From positions 124,001-188,000 of the forward strand of contig JACKDQ010000005.1 in assembly GCA_020633415.1 (NCBI GenBank): a stretch of DNA of 64,000 nucleotides. The letters run 5' to 3'. Positions 51,721-61,525 of this stretch are shown one piece after another; the first letter of the stretch is position 1, and each line of letters begins with the position of its first letter. The notes beneath the pieces were generated by a model. The model did no database searches, was not told the origin of the DNA, and saw only the letters and a program-made list of their open reading frames with translations. This DNA comes from Deltaproteobacteria bacterium. GTDB taxonomy: Bacteria; Myxococcota_A; Polyangia; GCA-2747355. The position numbers and the translations under genes were made by a program.

Positions 51721-54700
51721 GTGGCTACCGGACGAAAAAGGCAGCCGCCGCCGCTGCCGAGTAAGCGCGGCGGACGGCGCGGGCCTCCGCCTTTGCCCCA
51801 GCGACCTGAGCAGCACGGCGGGCTGGACCGTGAACCCGCCGGGCCGCTCTCCGCTGCAGCGCGGCATTCCCCTTGGGTTACTGAGGAGCTCAGCCTCGAC
51901 GAGCCACCACCGCCGCCGCCGGCGATGAAGATTGAATCCTCACGGGGCGAAGTGGCCGACGATCCGACGCGCGTGGTCGAGCGAGATCGTGCGTCGGTGG
52001 TCGGGCGCACCACGCCACCCGAGGCGCCGCCGGTGTCAGCGGCATCGGTCGACATCGATTCGGCGCTGACGTCGCTTCACGGATTTGTCGACGCTGAGCT
52101 CGAGCATCTTGACCCGGCCGATAGTCGTGGTCGCGCCGTGCTGCTGGTTGCGCTCACCGAAATCGAACGCGTGGTTCGTGACGACGACGAGCGCGCGCGG
52201 GCCAGAGCGAGCGAGGCCTTTGCGGCCGACAAGACCAGCGCCGCCGCTGCTGAAGCGCGTCGCCGCTACGCTTACCAGGATGCAGACTGGGCGGCCTACG
52301 TCAAAGCATTGGACGCCGAGCTGGCGAGTGTTCTCGATGACACCTACCGCGTCGTGTTGTTCGTTCGCCGCGCGATGCTCGCCGCGCAGGTCGAAAAGGA
52401 CACGCCGACGGCGGTGCGTTGTCTGCTAGACGCCCAGCGCATCGCCCCGGCGGCCGAGTGGCCGGTGTTGCTGCTGCGACGCTTGTTCGCGCAGAACGGC
52501 GATTACGAGCAGCTACTGGAAATGCTGCGGGTGCTGATCGGCCGTGCCACAAGCGATTCATGGCGGGCGCTGCTGCTCGTTGAAGCCGCAGAGCTTGCTG
52601 AGCGCTTCACTAAGCAGCCGCAACAGGCCGAGGAGTTTTACGCGCGGGCTCTGATCGAAAACCCCTCGAGCCACAAGGCATACAGTGCATTGTCGCGCCT
52701 CTACGCCGCCGCTCAACGCTGGCAAGAGCTCTGCACGTTGCTTGTCGAGCACGCACCTAGCGACGATAAGATCGAGAGCTACGGCGACATCTATCGCGCG
52801 GCGCGGATCGCTGAGCACCGGCTGGGTGATTCCCAGCGCGCGACCGATTTAATGGAGCAGGTGATCGAGCCCTCAGGCGGTGCCGCGCTCGCTCTGCAGA
52901 GTCTCGCCGATCTGTATCTACGATGTGGTCGCTATGCCGACGCAGCGAAGTTGCTCGCGAGGCGCGTAGAACGCTGCGAATCGCCGCGGCAGCGCGCCGC
53001 GCTCGCCGTCCAGCTGGGCGACATCTATCGTTCGCGGTTGCGGCTCGAAACTGAAGCGGGCGGCGCGTATCAGCAGGCGATCGAGAGTGTTCCTGGGCAT
53101 CCTCGTGCTAGCGCCGCACTGATCGACCTCTATGAGTCGGCCGGACGCTGGGCCGATCTGGTGGCGCTGATCCTGCAAGATGCCGAGTGTTGCAGTGACC
53201 AAAAGCTTCGCGCCGCGGGTTACCTCTGGGCGGCAGCGATATGCGAACGCGAGCTGGAAGACGTCGACCGTGCGGTGGAGCTCTACCTGCGCGCGCAACA
53301 GCTGATGCCCGGTGTTTTCGCCGCATTCTTTGCGCTCGATCGTTGCTTTCGTCGAACTGAGGCGTGGTTCGAGCTGATCGACCTCTATGTTGCACAGTCG
53401 CAGGTCAGCGATGATGGTGCGTTCAAGGGGATGCTGTTGCGGGCTGCCGCGCAGATCGCCGAGGAGAAAGCGGGCGATTCTCAGCGGGCCATCGCGCTAT
53501 TGGAAAAGAGCGCCAACTATCAGGCCAAAGTTGGCAGCGAGGGAGTCTTCGCGCTCTGGCGGCTCTACCGCGCGCAGCAGCGACACGAAGAACTTCGCGC
53601 ACTGCTTGAGAGCTGGTCAGAGGCGACAACCGATCGGCAGCTCGCGCAGGAACTCTGTCGTCAACTGGCCGAGCTTTATGAGGTCGCCTTTGCTAAGCCA
53701 CGGCGAGCCGCCGAACTCTATGCCGCGAATGTTGAGCGCGATGCCAGCGATCGGTTCAGCTTCTTCCGCCTGCGCATGCTGCTGCGCCGGGCCGGACAAT
53801 TCGAGAAACTGCGCGATCTGCTCGTTGCCGAGCTAGCGCGCAGCAAAGAAGCCCAGCGCGATCTCGTAGCCCTCGAGCTCGGACAGCTTTGCGACGAACG
53901 GTTGTCCGACCCGGGGTCCGCCCTCGAGTACTATCGTCAGGCTAGCGCGCGACCGTCGCTGCTCGATGTCGACCGTTTGATCGACGAGATTCTTTGCCGC
54001 ACGGGGCAGTACGAGCAGCTGCATAGCGGGCTCAGTGCGCGTGCTCACAAGGTGGAGGGCGAGCAGGCTGCGCGACTGTGGTGCGCAGCGGCGGAAGTAG
54101 CCGAATTTCATTTGGGCGACCTCGCGCGAGCTGCCGAAGCTTACTCGCGAGCGGTTAGCGCGGACGGTAGTTGTGCTCCGGCACGCCGAGGGTGCGAAGC
54201 GAGCTTCTGGGCCCAGCGCGATTGGCCGGCTCTCGGTGCATTTTATCAGCGTGAGCTGGAGGTGATCGCCGATGCCGGCCAACGTGCGCGCTGCTACATG
54301 AAGATGGCGGTGCTGCGCGAGTTCGAGGTCAGCGATCCGCTGGGTGCAGCAGATGCCTATGAGGCGGCGGCGCTTTGTGCGGATCGTCCCATCGAACCGC
54401 TGCACGCACTCGCTGGTTTGTGGCGTCGTCGGGGCGATACCGAGCGTTTGGTCGAGGTGCTCTATCGCCTTTCGGAAAAAGATGGCGCACGGATCGACGC
54501 GCTGCGCGAGCGTGCCGCGTCTGCAGAGTTCAGCGCAGACGCCTCCAAGACCGGCCAGCTGTTCGAGGACATCGTGGCGCTAGATGCCACCGATGCGTTG
54601 GCCCTCGCGGTCTGCGATGTCGACCTAGGGCTCGCCGATGATGCCGCACTGGGGCTTCCGTTGCTCGAGGCCAGATTGCGCGGCGTTTTGCCGACCGAGC

Positions 54701-56949
54701 TCGCGCAACCGTTGCAGCTGCGGTCCGCATTGTTGCGATTGGGTGCTGATGAGATATCGCCGGCGATCGAGAGGCTGCGCGGAACGCTCGGCGCCGATGG
54801 GAGCTATTTGCCGGCGATTCGTCTGCTCAGGAAGCTAGTTGAGCATCAAAAGCGCTGGGTTGAGGTGGTTGAGCTGCTGGAAAGCGAAGCAAGGGTTTCC
54901 GCGGACCGCATCGCGGCGACGCAGGCTTTGGTCAAGGCGGCGCGTCTCGTACGCCGGCATCTCTCCGACGATCGGCGGGCCCGTGCACTGCTTGAACGTG
55001 CCTTTGCCGCTGCGCCGGCGGACGCCACTGCCTTCGGCGATCTTGTCGACCTGATCGGGCAGCAAGGGAACTACAAAGACCTTGTTGGCGTTTACCGGCG
55101 GCATCTCGACGCAATCGATGACAGTCACCGCCCGCGATTGCTCAACGAGCTCTCCAACGTCTATCTCCATCATCTCGATGATCCCTCGGCGGCGGTGGGT
55201 GTGCTTAATGAGCTGCTCGAGCTTGCGCCCGAAGACATCGATGCGCTGCGCGCTTGCGCTCGCCTGTGCGATCGTCTCGAGCGCTATCAGGACGCTCAGG
55301 CACTGTTCGACCGACTAGCTCATCTTGCGGTCGAGGAGCCGGAATTGCGCTACGAGGCAAGACTCCGACAGGCCGCGATCTATCAGGCGCATTTGGGTGA
55401 CGCCGAGCGTGCGCAAATGCTGCTCGAGTCGCTGCACCAGGAGGCACCGGGAAATCGGCTGGTTATCGCTCGACTGCTCGATTTGCTGCGCAAGCGTGGC
55501 GAAGCGCGACGTGTGGTCGCCTTGCTCGAGCAGTCGCTCAGCGAGGCCGAGCCGGCCGATCAAGTTGGCTACCTCGTCGAGCTCGCCGAAACCTATTCGC
55601 GTCAAGTGGCGGGGGAAGGCCAATCTGCGCGGGGTGAGAAGAAGGCGCTCGCCGCGTTAAGGCGGGCGATCGTCTGTTGCGTGGAGCACGAGTTGCCAGC
55701 CGATCGGCTGCTGGCCTACTACGCTGAGCGCGACGACTACGAGGGACTCGCCAAGATGTTGGCGCAGGCAGTTGGTGATCTGGCCGACCGTGGCGGGGCG
55801 CAATCGATTCGCTTGTTGCGGGCTCGCCTGCTGATCGAGCACTTGGACCGCCCAGCTGAGGCCGAGCAGGAAGTGGCGGCGGTGCTGTCTAGCGATCCCC
55901 ACTCGGTCGATGCGCGGTTGTTACTGGCCGAGATATTGCTCAAGCTCGGCGATGACGATCGAGCCTTGGTTGAGTTTAACCGCGTCGTGCTGGAGTCGCC
56001 CGAGCGTGGTGTTGGCTTTGCGGGCTTGGCCGACGTATTCAAACGTCGTGGGGATCTCGATCGTGCGGCGCTGGCTGCCCAAGCGGCGCTCGTCCTCGGC
56101 GTGGATCTCGCGGCGGCCGATCGCTCACTGGCCGATCAGGTCGCATCGGGGATCGGCGTTGCGCTCGCTGCTGCGTCGTCTACTCCGCTGGATTTCGTCG
56201 AATACTGCAATCTGATCGCCCACCCCGAGGAGCCGGCGGTTGCGCGCGATCTGCTCCATGAGCTTCGACCCTATCTGGGGGAGTTACTCCAAGACTTGTT
56301 GCCCAGCGCGACGGGTTCGATTCCCCTTGCCGACGAGGATCCGTTGTATAGTCGCTGCCAGGCCTTGGCCGCCGTATACGGGCTAACGGCGATCCGCGCT
56401 GCTTCAGCAACCTCCAAGGGACAGCCGCTGGCGCGTTTGGTCTTCGCCGCGGACAAGGAGGTGTTGTTGTTCGACGACAAGCAGGCGCGCTCCGCCGAGT
56501 CTGCGGCGCTGCGCTTCGCGATCGGCTGCGAGCTCGGCCGACTGTTCAGCGGCAGCCATTTCCTGGAGACGACCGAAAGGAGCGACCGCCTGCTCGTTGT
56601 AATGGTCGCTGCGTCGACGATGTTCGGTGGGGGTAATGCAGGGGTGCGCGTCGATGAAGAGCGCGTACGCAATACGGCCAAGACCCTCGCTCGTCTGGTC
56701 CCACGCCGCGCCAGGCGCGCGCTGGAACCGCTCGCTCGAGCGTTCGGTGAGCTTCAGCAGCTCGATCTTAGTGTTTGGCGTCGCGCGGCGGCGGAAAGCG
56801 CTCGTCGGTCAGGATTGTTGTTTGCTGGAGATCTGCGCGCGGCGATCGCAGCGGATCGGGCAGCTGTGTCGCGCCGGGTAGACTTGCTACGCTACGCTGT
56901 GAGTCCGCACCTCCACGAAGCGCGCAGTCGACTGGGTCTGTCGGCGTGA
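51721..56949 (+). CDS. Large TPR-repeat protein, 1,742 residues
   Basis: Second giant TPR protein of the window. The first 120 residues are disordered and Pro/Arg-rich (QPPPLPSKRGGRRGPPPLPQ), with poly-proline runs that could bind partner proteins. Then come about 1,400 residues of degenerate TPR/HAT-like repeats with the recurring pattern A..LY..AL...P....A...L..LY...GRW..L. The C-terminal 250 residues are different: LARLVFAADKEVLLFDDKQA, FAIGCELGRLFSG and a closing YAVSPHLHEARSRLGLSA. This end resembles the non-TPR terminal region of other myxobacterial TPR proteins, of unknown function. GTG start with AAGGG 3 nt upstream. No signal peptide, so cytoplasmic. Confidence 0.82.
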   Translation: MATGRKRQPPPLPSKRGGRRGPPPLPQRPEQHGGLDREPAGPLSAAARHSPWVTEELSLDEPPPPPPAMKIESSRGEVADDPTRVVERDRASVVGRTTPPEAPPVSAASVDIDSALTSLHGFVDAELEHLDPADSRGRAVLLVALTEIERVVRDDDERARARASEAFAADKTSAAAAEARRRYAYQDADWAAYVKALDAELASVLDDTYRVVLFVRRAMLAAQVEKDTPTAVRCLLDAQRIAPAAEWPVLLLRRLFAQNGDYEQLLEMLRVLIGRATSDSWRALLLVEAAELAERFTKQPQQAEEFYARALIENPSSHKAYSALSRLYAAAQRWQELCTLLVEHAPSDDKIESYGDIYRAARIAEHRLGDSQRATDLMEQVIEPSGGAALALQSLADLYLRCGRYADAAKLLARRVERCESPRQRAALAVQLGDIYRSRLRLETEAGGAYQQAIESVPGHPRASAALIDLYESAGRWADLVALILQDAECCSDQKLRAAGYLWAAAICERELEDVDRAVELYLRAQQLMPGVFAAFFALDRCFRRTEAWFELIDLYVAQSQVSDDGAFKGMLLRAAAQIAEEKAGDSQRAIALLEKSANYQAKVGSEGVFALWRLYRAQQRHEELRALLESWSEATTDRQLAQELCRQLAELYEVAFAKPRRAAELYAANVERDASDRFSFFRLRMLLRRAGQFEKLRDLLVAELARSKEAQRDLVALELGQLCDERLSDPGSALEYYRQASARPSLLDVDRLIDEILCRTGQYEQLHSGLSARAHKVEGEQAARLWCAAAEVAEFHLGDLARAAEAYSRAVSADGSCAPARRGCEASFWAQRDWPALGAFYQRELEVIADAGQRARCYMKMAVLREFEVSDPLGAADAYEAAALCADRPIEPLHALAGLWRRRGDTERLVEVLYRLSEKDGARIDALRERAASAEFSADASKTGQLFEDIVALDATDALALAVCDVDLGLADDAALGLPLLEARLRGVLPTELAQPLQLRSALLRLGADEISPAIERLRGTLGADGSYLPAIRLLRKLVEHQKRWVEVVELLESEARVSADRIAATQALVKAARLVRRHLSDDRRARALLERAFAAAPADATAFGDLVDLIGQQGNYKDLVGVYRRHLDAIDDSHRPRLLNELSNVYLHHLDDPSAAVGVLNELLELAPEDIDALRACARLCDRLERYQDAQALFDRLAHLAVEEPELRYEARLRQAAIYQAHLGDAERAQMLLESLHQEAPGNRLVIARLLDLLRKRGEARRVVALLEQSLSEAEPADQVGYLVELAETYSRQVAGEGQSARGEKKALAALRRAIVCCVEHELPADRLLAYYAERDDYEGLAKMLAQAVGDLADRGGAQSIRLLRARLLIEHLDRPAEAEQEVAAVLSSDPHSVDARLLLAEILLKLGDDDRALVEFNRVVLESPERGVGFAGLADVFKRRGDLDRAALAAQAALVLGVDLAAADRSLADQVASGIGVALAAASSTPLDFVEYCNLIAHPEEPAVARDLLHELRPYLGELLQDLLPSATGSIPLADEDPLYSRCQALAAVYGLTAIRAASATSKGQPLARLVFAADKEVLLFDDKQARSAESAALRFAIGCELGRLFSGSHFLETTERSDRLLVVMVAASTMFGGGNAGVRVDEERVRNTAKTLARLVPRRARRALEPLARAFGELQQLDLSVWRRAAAESARRSGLLFAGDLRAAIAADRAAVSRRVDLLRYAVSPHLHEARSRLGLSA

Positions 56950-56967
56950 ATCGATCGTCTTCGAAGT

Positions 56968-56992
56968 TGCGCTGATTGGCTGCCAAAGCGCA
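56968..56992. terminator. Hairpin between the TPR gene and pilS
   Basis: Stem TGCGCT/AGCGCA continued, after a 2-nt GA bulge, by TTGG/CCAA around a CTG loop. It fills the 48-nt gap between convergent genes and may act both ways. Confidence 0.55.
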
Positions 56993-56997
56993 GTGGT

Positions 56998-58722
56998 TCA
57001 CGCGGTCGAGCTCTGAGATCCGTCGCTGCCGGCTGGTGGTTGGCGTTTCAGACGCACGGTAAACGTCGTGCCCACGCCTGGGGTGCTTTGGACTTCGATC
57101 TCGCCGGCATGATCCTCGATCACCCGTTGAACGATCGCCAGGCCAAGTCCGCTGCCCTTGGCCTTGGTCGTATAGAAGGGCTCAAAAATGTGGGCGAGGT
57201 GCTCTTTGGCGATGCCTCCCGCCGTGTCAGCGATGCTCAAGGTGATGTATTCGTCGTCGAAACCGCTGCAGGTGATCGTCACCCGGGCGTTCTCTCCCGC
57301 TTCGGTGGCGTTGGCGATCAGGTTCCAGAGTACGCCCATCAGCTGATCGCGATCCGCTTCGACGTATAGTTGTGTCGCCTCGGGGCCGAGCTTGACCCGC
57401 TCGCGGGCCGCGGCGGGGAGCAAACTGGTGATCTGTCCGACGAGCAAGCGGATCTCTTGGCCGAGATCGATGCGTTCCTTCTTCGGCTGTTGCGGGCGCG
57501 CGTAGTTTAGTAGCTCGCCGATCAACCCGTCAAGGCGCTCGATCTCTCGCAGCGCGATGCTCATCAGCCGATGGCTCTCGCCACCGGCAGATTCGTTACC
57601 GCGCAGCAATTCCAGCGAACCCGAGATCGACGCCAGTGGGTTGCGGATCTCGTGGGCAATGCCGGCGGCAACGCGGCCGAGCGTCGCCAATTGCTCGGCA
57701 CGCTTGATCGCCTGCTCCATTTGTTTGAGAGCGGTCAAATCTTGAAAGTTGACGACGTACCCGGTGTGATCGTTGTTATGGTCGGTCAGCGCCGAGGTGG
57801 AGAGGCCGAACGTTCGCGTGAGGCCGTTGCGCTCGAGGGTGACTTCGGCGCGCTTGACCGGTGGCCCGCCGCGCACGGCCTGATCGAGTTCGGGTCCGAT
57901 GTCGGTCAGCATCTTGACGGTTTCGCCTGGGCGCAGGCCGAGCAGTTCCCGTCCTGCTTCGTTGATTACCAGCAGGCGACCATCGGTCGCCACGGTAAAC
58001 AGTCCGCTCGAAAGGCAGCGAATGATGTCGCTGTTGAGTTGGGCGAGGTCAGCGATATGCTGCTGCTGCTGCTCGACCCGGTCGGCGGCGTGGCGAAGTT
58101 GCTCGGCGAGATATCCGGCCAGCACGGCCATGGCGAGCATCCCGCCGGCGTGGATCAAGACCGCGCGGATCAGCGTCGAGAGACTGATCCCCCAGGGTAG
58201 ATAGAGCTGACCCGGCAAGACGGGCAGGTAGCCGAGGTAGCCGAGCAGGCTGACACCCGCCAACAGCAAGGTCCCTGATCCAGCGGTCCACAGTGCCGCT
58301 CGTCGATCAAGGCTGACCGCGGCAGCTAGCGGACTGAGCAGGTAAAACAGCAAGAACGCGCTATCGCCACCACCGGTAACGTGAACGAGGGCCGAGGTTG
58401 TCGCGAGGTCGACGACGTTCTGCAGCAACGCCAGTCGCTTGAGCGAGACACCCAAGCGGATCGCCAACGCGTAGCCGATGCTGATCACGTATATCAGCGA
58501 AATGAACACGAACAACACGCGGACGTAAGGGCCGGCTAACTCGTCCGGCGAGCCCCAGGCGAGATGAAGGGCCACCGTGCCACCGAGCAGCAGTGTGTAG
58601 AGCGCGACCCGCACCATCATGATGTAGGTCAGGCGGCGTTTGAGAATGCTGCGGCTTAGGCCGTGCTCGAGGGTGTCTTCCGTTGAAGTGCTGACCGCCG
58701 ACGTTGTGACCGGAGTGGGCAT
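56998..58722 (-). CDS. pilS: PilS-type sensor histidine kinase
   Basis: A 574-residue inner-membrane kinase with six N-terminal membrane helices (about 33-205), a coiled linker (RVEQQQQHIADLAQLNSDII), a PAS domain (about 230-335), a HisKA domain with phospho-acceptor His357 (IAHEIRNPLASISGSLELL) and an HATPase domain with LWNLIANATEAG, ADTAGGIA and GSGLGLAIVQRV. This six-helix plus PAS layout is that of PilS, sensor for type IV pilin expression. It lies 26 nt after pilC on the same strand, the gene order of the Myxococcus pil locus. The expected response regulator pilR is not next; a convergent TPR gene is. Confidence 0.85.
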   Translation of the reverse strand: MPTPVTTSAVSTSTEDTLEHGLSRSILKRRLTYIMMVRVALYTLLLGGTVALHLAWGSPDELAGPYVRVLFVFISLIYVISIGYALAIRLGVSLKRLALLQNVVDLATTSALVHVTGGGDSAFLLFYLLSPLAAAVSLDRRAALWTAGSGTLLLAGVSLLGYLGYLPVLPGQLYLPWGISLSTLIRAVLIHAGGMLAMAVLAGYLAEQLRHAADRVEQQQQHIADLAQLNSDIIRCLSSGLFTVATDGRLLVINEAGRELLGLRPGETVKMLTDIGPELDQAVRGGPPVKRAEVTLERNGLTRTFGLSTSALTDHNNDHTGYVVNFQDLTALKQMEQAIKRAEQLATLGRVAAGIAHEIRNPLASISGSLELLRGNESAGGESHRLMSIALREIERLDGLIGELLNYARPQQPKKERIDLGQEIRLLVGQITSLLPAAARERVKLGPEATQLYVEADRDQLMGVLWNLIANATEAGENARVTITCSGFDDEYITLSIADTAGGIAKEHLAHIFEPFYTTKAKGSGLGLAIVQRVIEDHAGEIEVQSTPGVGTTFTVRLKRQPPAGSDGSQSSTA

Positions 58723-58748
58723 GGTCAGAGCAGTCTAGCAGGACTCTG

Positions 58749-59963
58749 CTAGTCCGAGCGGACGTTGCCCGCCAGCTCGAAGATCGGCAGGTACATTGCG
58801 ACCAGGATGAAGCCAACCAGACCACCGAGGAAGACCATCATCAGCGGTTCCATCAAGCTGGTTAGCGCCCCGACAGCCACGTCGACTTCCTCTTCGTAGA
58901 AGTCGGCGATCTTCTGCATCATCTGGTCCATCGCACCGGTTTGTTCGCCGACGCCGAGCATCTGCACAACCATCGGCGGAAAGACTTTTGTGCTCATTAG
59001 TGGCGTCGCAAGATCGCGACCTTCTGCAACCTGACTGCGCGCATACATGATCGCTTCTTCGACGATTACGTTGCCCGCTGTCTTGGCGACGATTTCCATC
59101 GCGTCGAGGATCGGCACGCCGGACGAGAGCAAAGTACCGAAGGTGCGCGTGAAACGCGCGACGACGGTCTTACGGATCACCGGACCGACGATTGGCATCT
59201 TTAGCAGTATCAAGTGCAGGATGCGTTTGCCCTTGCGGTTGCGTTTGAACGCGGTGAAGCCGACGATGAAGGCGATGATGCTGATGAAGATCAGCGCGAC
59301 GTTGTCGACGAACCAATTGCTCGCCGTCATCACCATCTGGGTAAGCGCTGGCAGCTCTCCGGCGCCCATGTCTCTGAACATCGAGCCAAAGACGGGGATG
59401 ACCTTCCAGAGCAGAACGATCACCACCAGGACCGCCACGATGCCGATGGCGACCGGGTAGACCATCGCGCCTTTGACCTTGGCCTTGAGCTTCATCGCCT
59501 TTTCCATATAGGTGGCTAGGCGATTGAGGATCGTGTCCAAGATACCGCCGATTTCACCAGCGGCGATCAGGTTGACGAACAGGTTGTCAAAGACCTTGGG
59601 GTGGCTGGCCAGGGCGTCGGAGAAGGTCGCACCGCCTTCGACGCGGGCCTTTACGTCGAGAATGATCTTGGCGAAGGAACGGTTGTCGGCTTGGTTGCCG
59701 AGAATGTCCAGGCACTGAACCAGCGGCAGACCGGCGTCGATCATCGTCGCCAGCTGGCGCGCAAAGACCACGACGTCGCGCTGCTTAACGCCCGTGCCGA
59801 TAGCTAGGCTGAGTTTGAGTTCGCGGCCCTTCTTTTTGACCTTCGTGACGCTGATGTTCTGCTGGCGCAGCAGCGCTATAAGGTCATTGTCGCTTTGAGC
59901 CTCAAGCGTGCCCTTGCGAAACTCACCGCCGCGTGTACGACCTTCCCAAACGAAGGTTGGCAT
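58749..59963 (-). CDS. pilC: Type IV pilus inner-membrane platform protein PilC
   Basis: Platform protein on which the PilB/PilT motors act. The 404 residues start MPTFVWEGRTRGGEFRKGTL and contain two T2SSF domains (about 70-195 and 270-395) with RQLATMIDAGLPLVQCLDIL, PVAIGIVAVLVVIVLLWKVI, FTRTFGTLLSSGVPILDAME and PLMMVFLGGLVGFILVAMYL. Length is typical. It is followed by pilS. No pilB or pilT is upstream; instead gshB precedes, 116 nt away, with a candidate promoter in the gap. An AGGAGAA lies 13 nt before the ATG, a rather long spacing. Confidence 0.93.
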   Translation of the reverse strand: MPTFVWEGRTRGGEFRKGTLEAQSDNDLIALLRQQNISVTKVKKKGRELKLSLAIGTGVKQRDVVVFARQLATMIDAGLPLVQCLDILGNQADNRSFAKIILDVKARVEGGATFSDALASHPKVFDNLFVNLIAAGEIGGILDTILNRLATYMEKAMKLKAKVKGAMVYPVAIGIVAVLVVIVLLWKVIPVFGSMFRDMGAGELPALTQMVMTASNWFVDNVALIFISIIAFIVGFTAFKRNRKGKRILHLILLKMPIVGPVIRKTVVARFTRTFGTLLSSGVPILDAMEIVAKTAGNVIVEEAIMYARSQVAEGRDLATPLMSTKVFPPMVVQMLGVGEQTGAMDQMMQKIADFYEEEVDVAVGALTSLMEPLMMVFLGGLVGFILVAMYLPIFELAGNVRSD

Positions 59964-59997
59964 CGTATGGCGCCCGTTCTCCTGAGAGGATGCCTCG

Positions 59998-60026
59998 ATG
60001 ATACATTACCTTGCGGCCGAGGTAAA
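59998..60026 (-). promoter_or_regulatory. Candidate promoter of pilC-pilS
   Basis: On the minus strand: -35 TTTACC (complement of 60021-60026), exact 17-nt spacer, -10 TATCAT (complement of 59998-60003; 5 of 6 match). Predicted start near 59991, about 28 nt before the pilC ATG. Confidence 0.5.
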
Positions 60027-60079
60027 CCGAGTGAAATCAAGGCCGTGCTACGACGGCCCCAGATCCGCGCCCCCTACAT

Positions 60080-61042
60080 CTAGGCAGATGTAGGGTTGCT
60101 CAGCCGTCGCTCCAGCGCGTCAAGCAACGCACCGGCGATATTGAGCGAAAACAGTCGGTCGATTTCCTGGATGCCAGTTGGCGATGTCACGTTGATTTCG
60201 GTGAGAAAGTCGCCGATCACATCAAGGCCACAAAACAGCACGCCGCGTCGCCTGAGCTCGGGACCGACTTGGGCGCAGATCCAGCGGTCGCGCTCGCTGA
60301 GTTCGACGCCGCGGATCGAGGCACCGGCGGCGAGGTTACCGCGCGAATCTCCGGCCGCGGGAATCCGCGCCAGGGCACCGGGCATCGGCTCGCCGTCGAT
60401 CACGATGATGCGTTTGTCCCCTTCGCTGATCTCGGGGACATAGCGCTGAACCATCGTGTAGCGCCGACCAAAATGGGTCATCGTTTCGATGATCACGTTG
60501 GTGTTTGGGTCACCCGCCACCACGCGAAAGATCGAAAATCCGCCCATGCCCTCGAGGGGCTTGACGATCGCGCCGCCGTGTTCGGCGATGAAGGCGCGCA
60601 CCTTGTTCGGATCGCGCGTGACCAGCGTCGGCGGTGCGCAATGGGCAAAATGCGAGATCGCCAGCTTCTCGTTGAAGTCGCGCAGCGTGCGCGGGTCGTT
60701 GAACACCGGCGTGCCAGTGGCGACCACGCGTTCGAGCAGATACGTGGTGTAGACGTACTCCATGTCAAAAGGTGGGTCTTTGCGCATCAGCAGCACGTCG
60801 AAGGCGCTGGTCGGGTGCTCGCTCGCCGCTTCGCAGCGCAGTGCCGGCTCGTCGGCGCCACCGACGAGAAGCCGCGCAGCCGAGGCGTAGACCTTGCCGT
60901 CGCGCAGGGTCAGACCGCTGGGCCCGACGAAATAGCAGTGGTGGCCGCGCCCATTGGCTTCCCGCAGGATAGCTAACGTGCTGTCTTTTTTCGGATTAAT
61001 AGACTCGATGGGGTCCATGAGGACCGCGATGGTCAGCGCCAT
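60080..61042 (-). CDS. gshB: Glutathione synthetase
   Basis: Ligates glycine to gamma-glutamylcysteine with ATP. The 320-residue product has the prokaryotic GSH synthetase N-domain (LMDPIESINPKKDSTLAIL) and an ATP-grasp domain with IVKPLEGMGGFSIFRV, MVQRYVPEISEGDKRIIVI and FLTEINVTSPTGIQEIDRLF. ATG 61042 is the family-like start (MALTIAVLMDPI); the ATG at 61099 adds an atypical hydrophobic lead. No gshA is in the window. It is divergent from the carbinolamine dehydratase gene and lies upstream of pilC on the same strand, with pilC likely having its own promoter. Confidence 0.95.
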   Translation of the reverse strand: MALTIAVLMDPIESINPKKDSTLAILREANGRGHHCYFVGPSGLTLRDGKVYASAARLLVGGADEPALRCEAASEHPTSAFDVLLMRKDPPFDMEYVYTTYLLERVVATGTPVFNDPRTLRDFNEKLAISHFAHCAPPTLVTRDPNKVRAFIAEHGGAIVKPLEGMGGFSIFRVVAGDPNTNVIIETMTHFGRRYTMVQRYVPEISEGDKRIIVIDGEPMPGALARIPAAGDSRGNLAAGASIRGVELSERDRWICAQVGPELRRRGVLFCGLDVIGDFLTEINVTSPTGIQEIDRLFSLNIAGALLDALERRLSNPTSA

Positions 61043-61108
61043 GAACACACCATAACCCAAGCCGATCCGGCCAACCAGTCGCAGCGAGCGGCGCAACACA
61101 GAGGCCGC

Positions 61109-61138
61109 TTGACAGGACGCAACGCCAGCTCAGATCAT
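61109..61138 (+). promoter_or_regulatory. Candidate promoter of the carbinolamine dehydratase gene
   Basis: Perfect -35 TTGACA (61109-61114), 18-nt spacer, -10 GATCAT (61133-61138; 4 of 6). Predicted start near 61145, leaving a leader of about 45 nt before TTG 61190. Confidence 0.45.
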
Positions 61139-61189
61139 CGCCCCACCGCTGCTGCGGAAACGAAGAGCAACATATTGGAAACAAAGCGA

Positions 61190-61510
61190 TTGAGCGAAAA
61201 GCGCTGCGTCCCATGTCGCGGCGGCGTACCGCCACTGTCCGAAGGCGAAGTACAGCGTCTGCTTGGCGAGCTCGACCCCGGCTGGCAAGTCGTCGACGGT
61301 CATCACTTGCAGCGCAGCTACAGCTTCGACGACTTTCGTTGCGCGCTGGACTTTGTCGTTCGAGTGGGCGAGATAGCGGAAAGCGAGGGGCACCACCCCG
61401 ATGTGTATCTGGCGTGGGGGAATGTCACGCTGAAGATCTGGACCCACAAGATCGACGGGCTGACCGAAAGCGACTTTATTTTGGCGGCCAAAGCGGATAG
61501 CAGTCTGTAG
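61190..61510 (+). CDS. phhB: Pterin-4a-carbinolamine dehydratase
   Basis: Recycles tetrahydrobiopterin-type cofactor after aromatic amino acid hydroxylation, or serves as a small moonlighting protein. The 106 residues show the PCD pattern: MSEKRCVPCRGGVPPLSEGE at the start, SYSFDDFRCALDFVVRVGEI, then EGHHPDVYLAWGNVTLKIWT and GLTESDF. The HHP...W series of the active site is intact. Start TTG 61190 is chosen because homologues begin a few residues before the CxxC segment and GGAAA lies upstream; TTG 61175 is possible. No phenylalanine hydroxylase is nearby. It is followed after 15 nt by the aldehyde dehydrogenase gene. Confidence 0.88.
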   Translation: MSEKRCVPCRGGVPPLSEGEVQRLLGELDPGWQVVDGHHLQRSYSFDDFRCALDFVVRVGEIAESEGHHPDVYLAWGNVTLKIWTHKIDGLTESDFILAAKADSSL

Positions 61511-61525
61511 GGCGGTGACAAAGAG

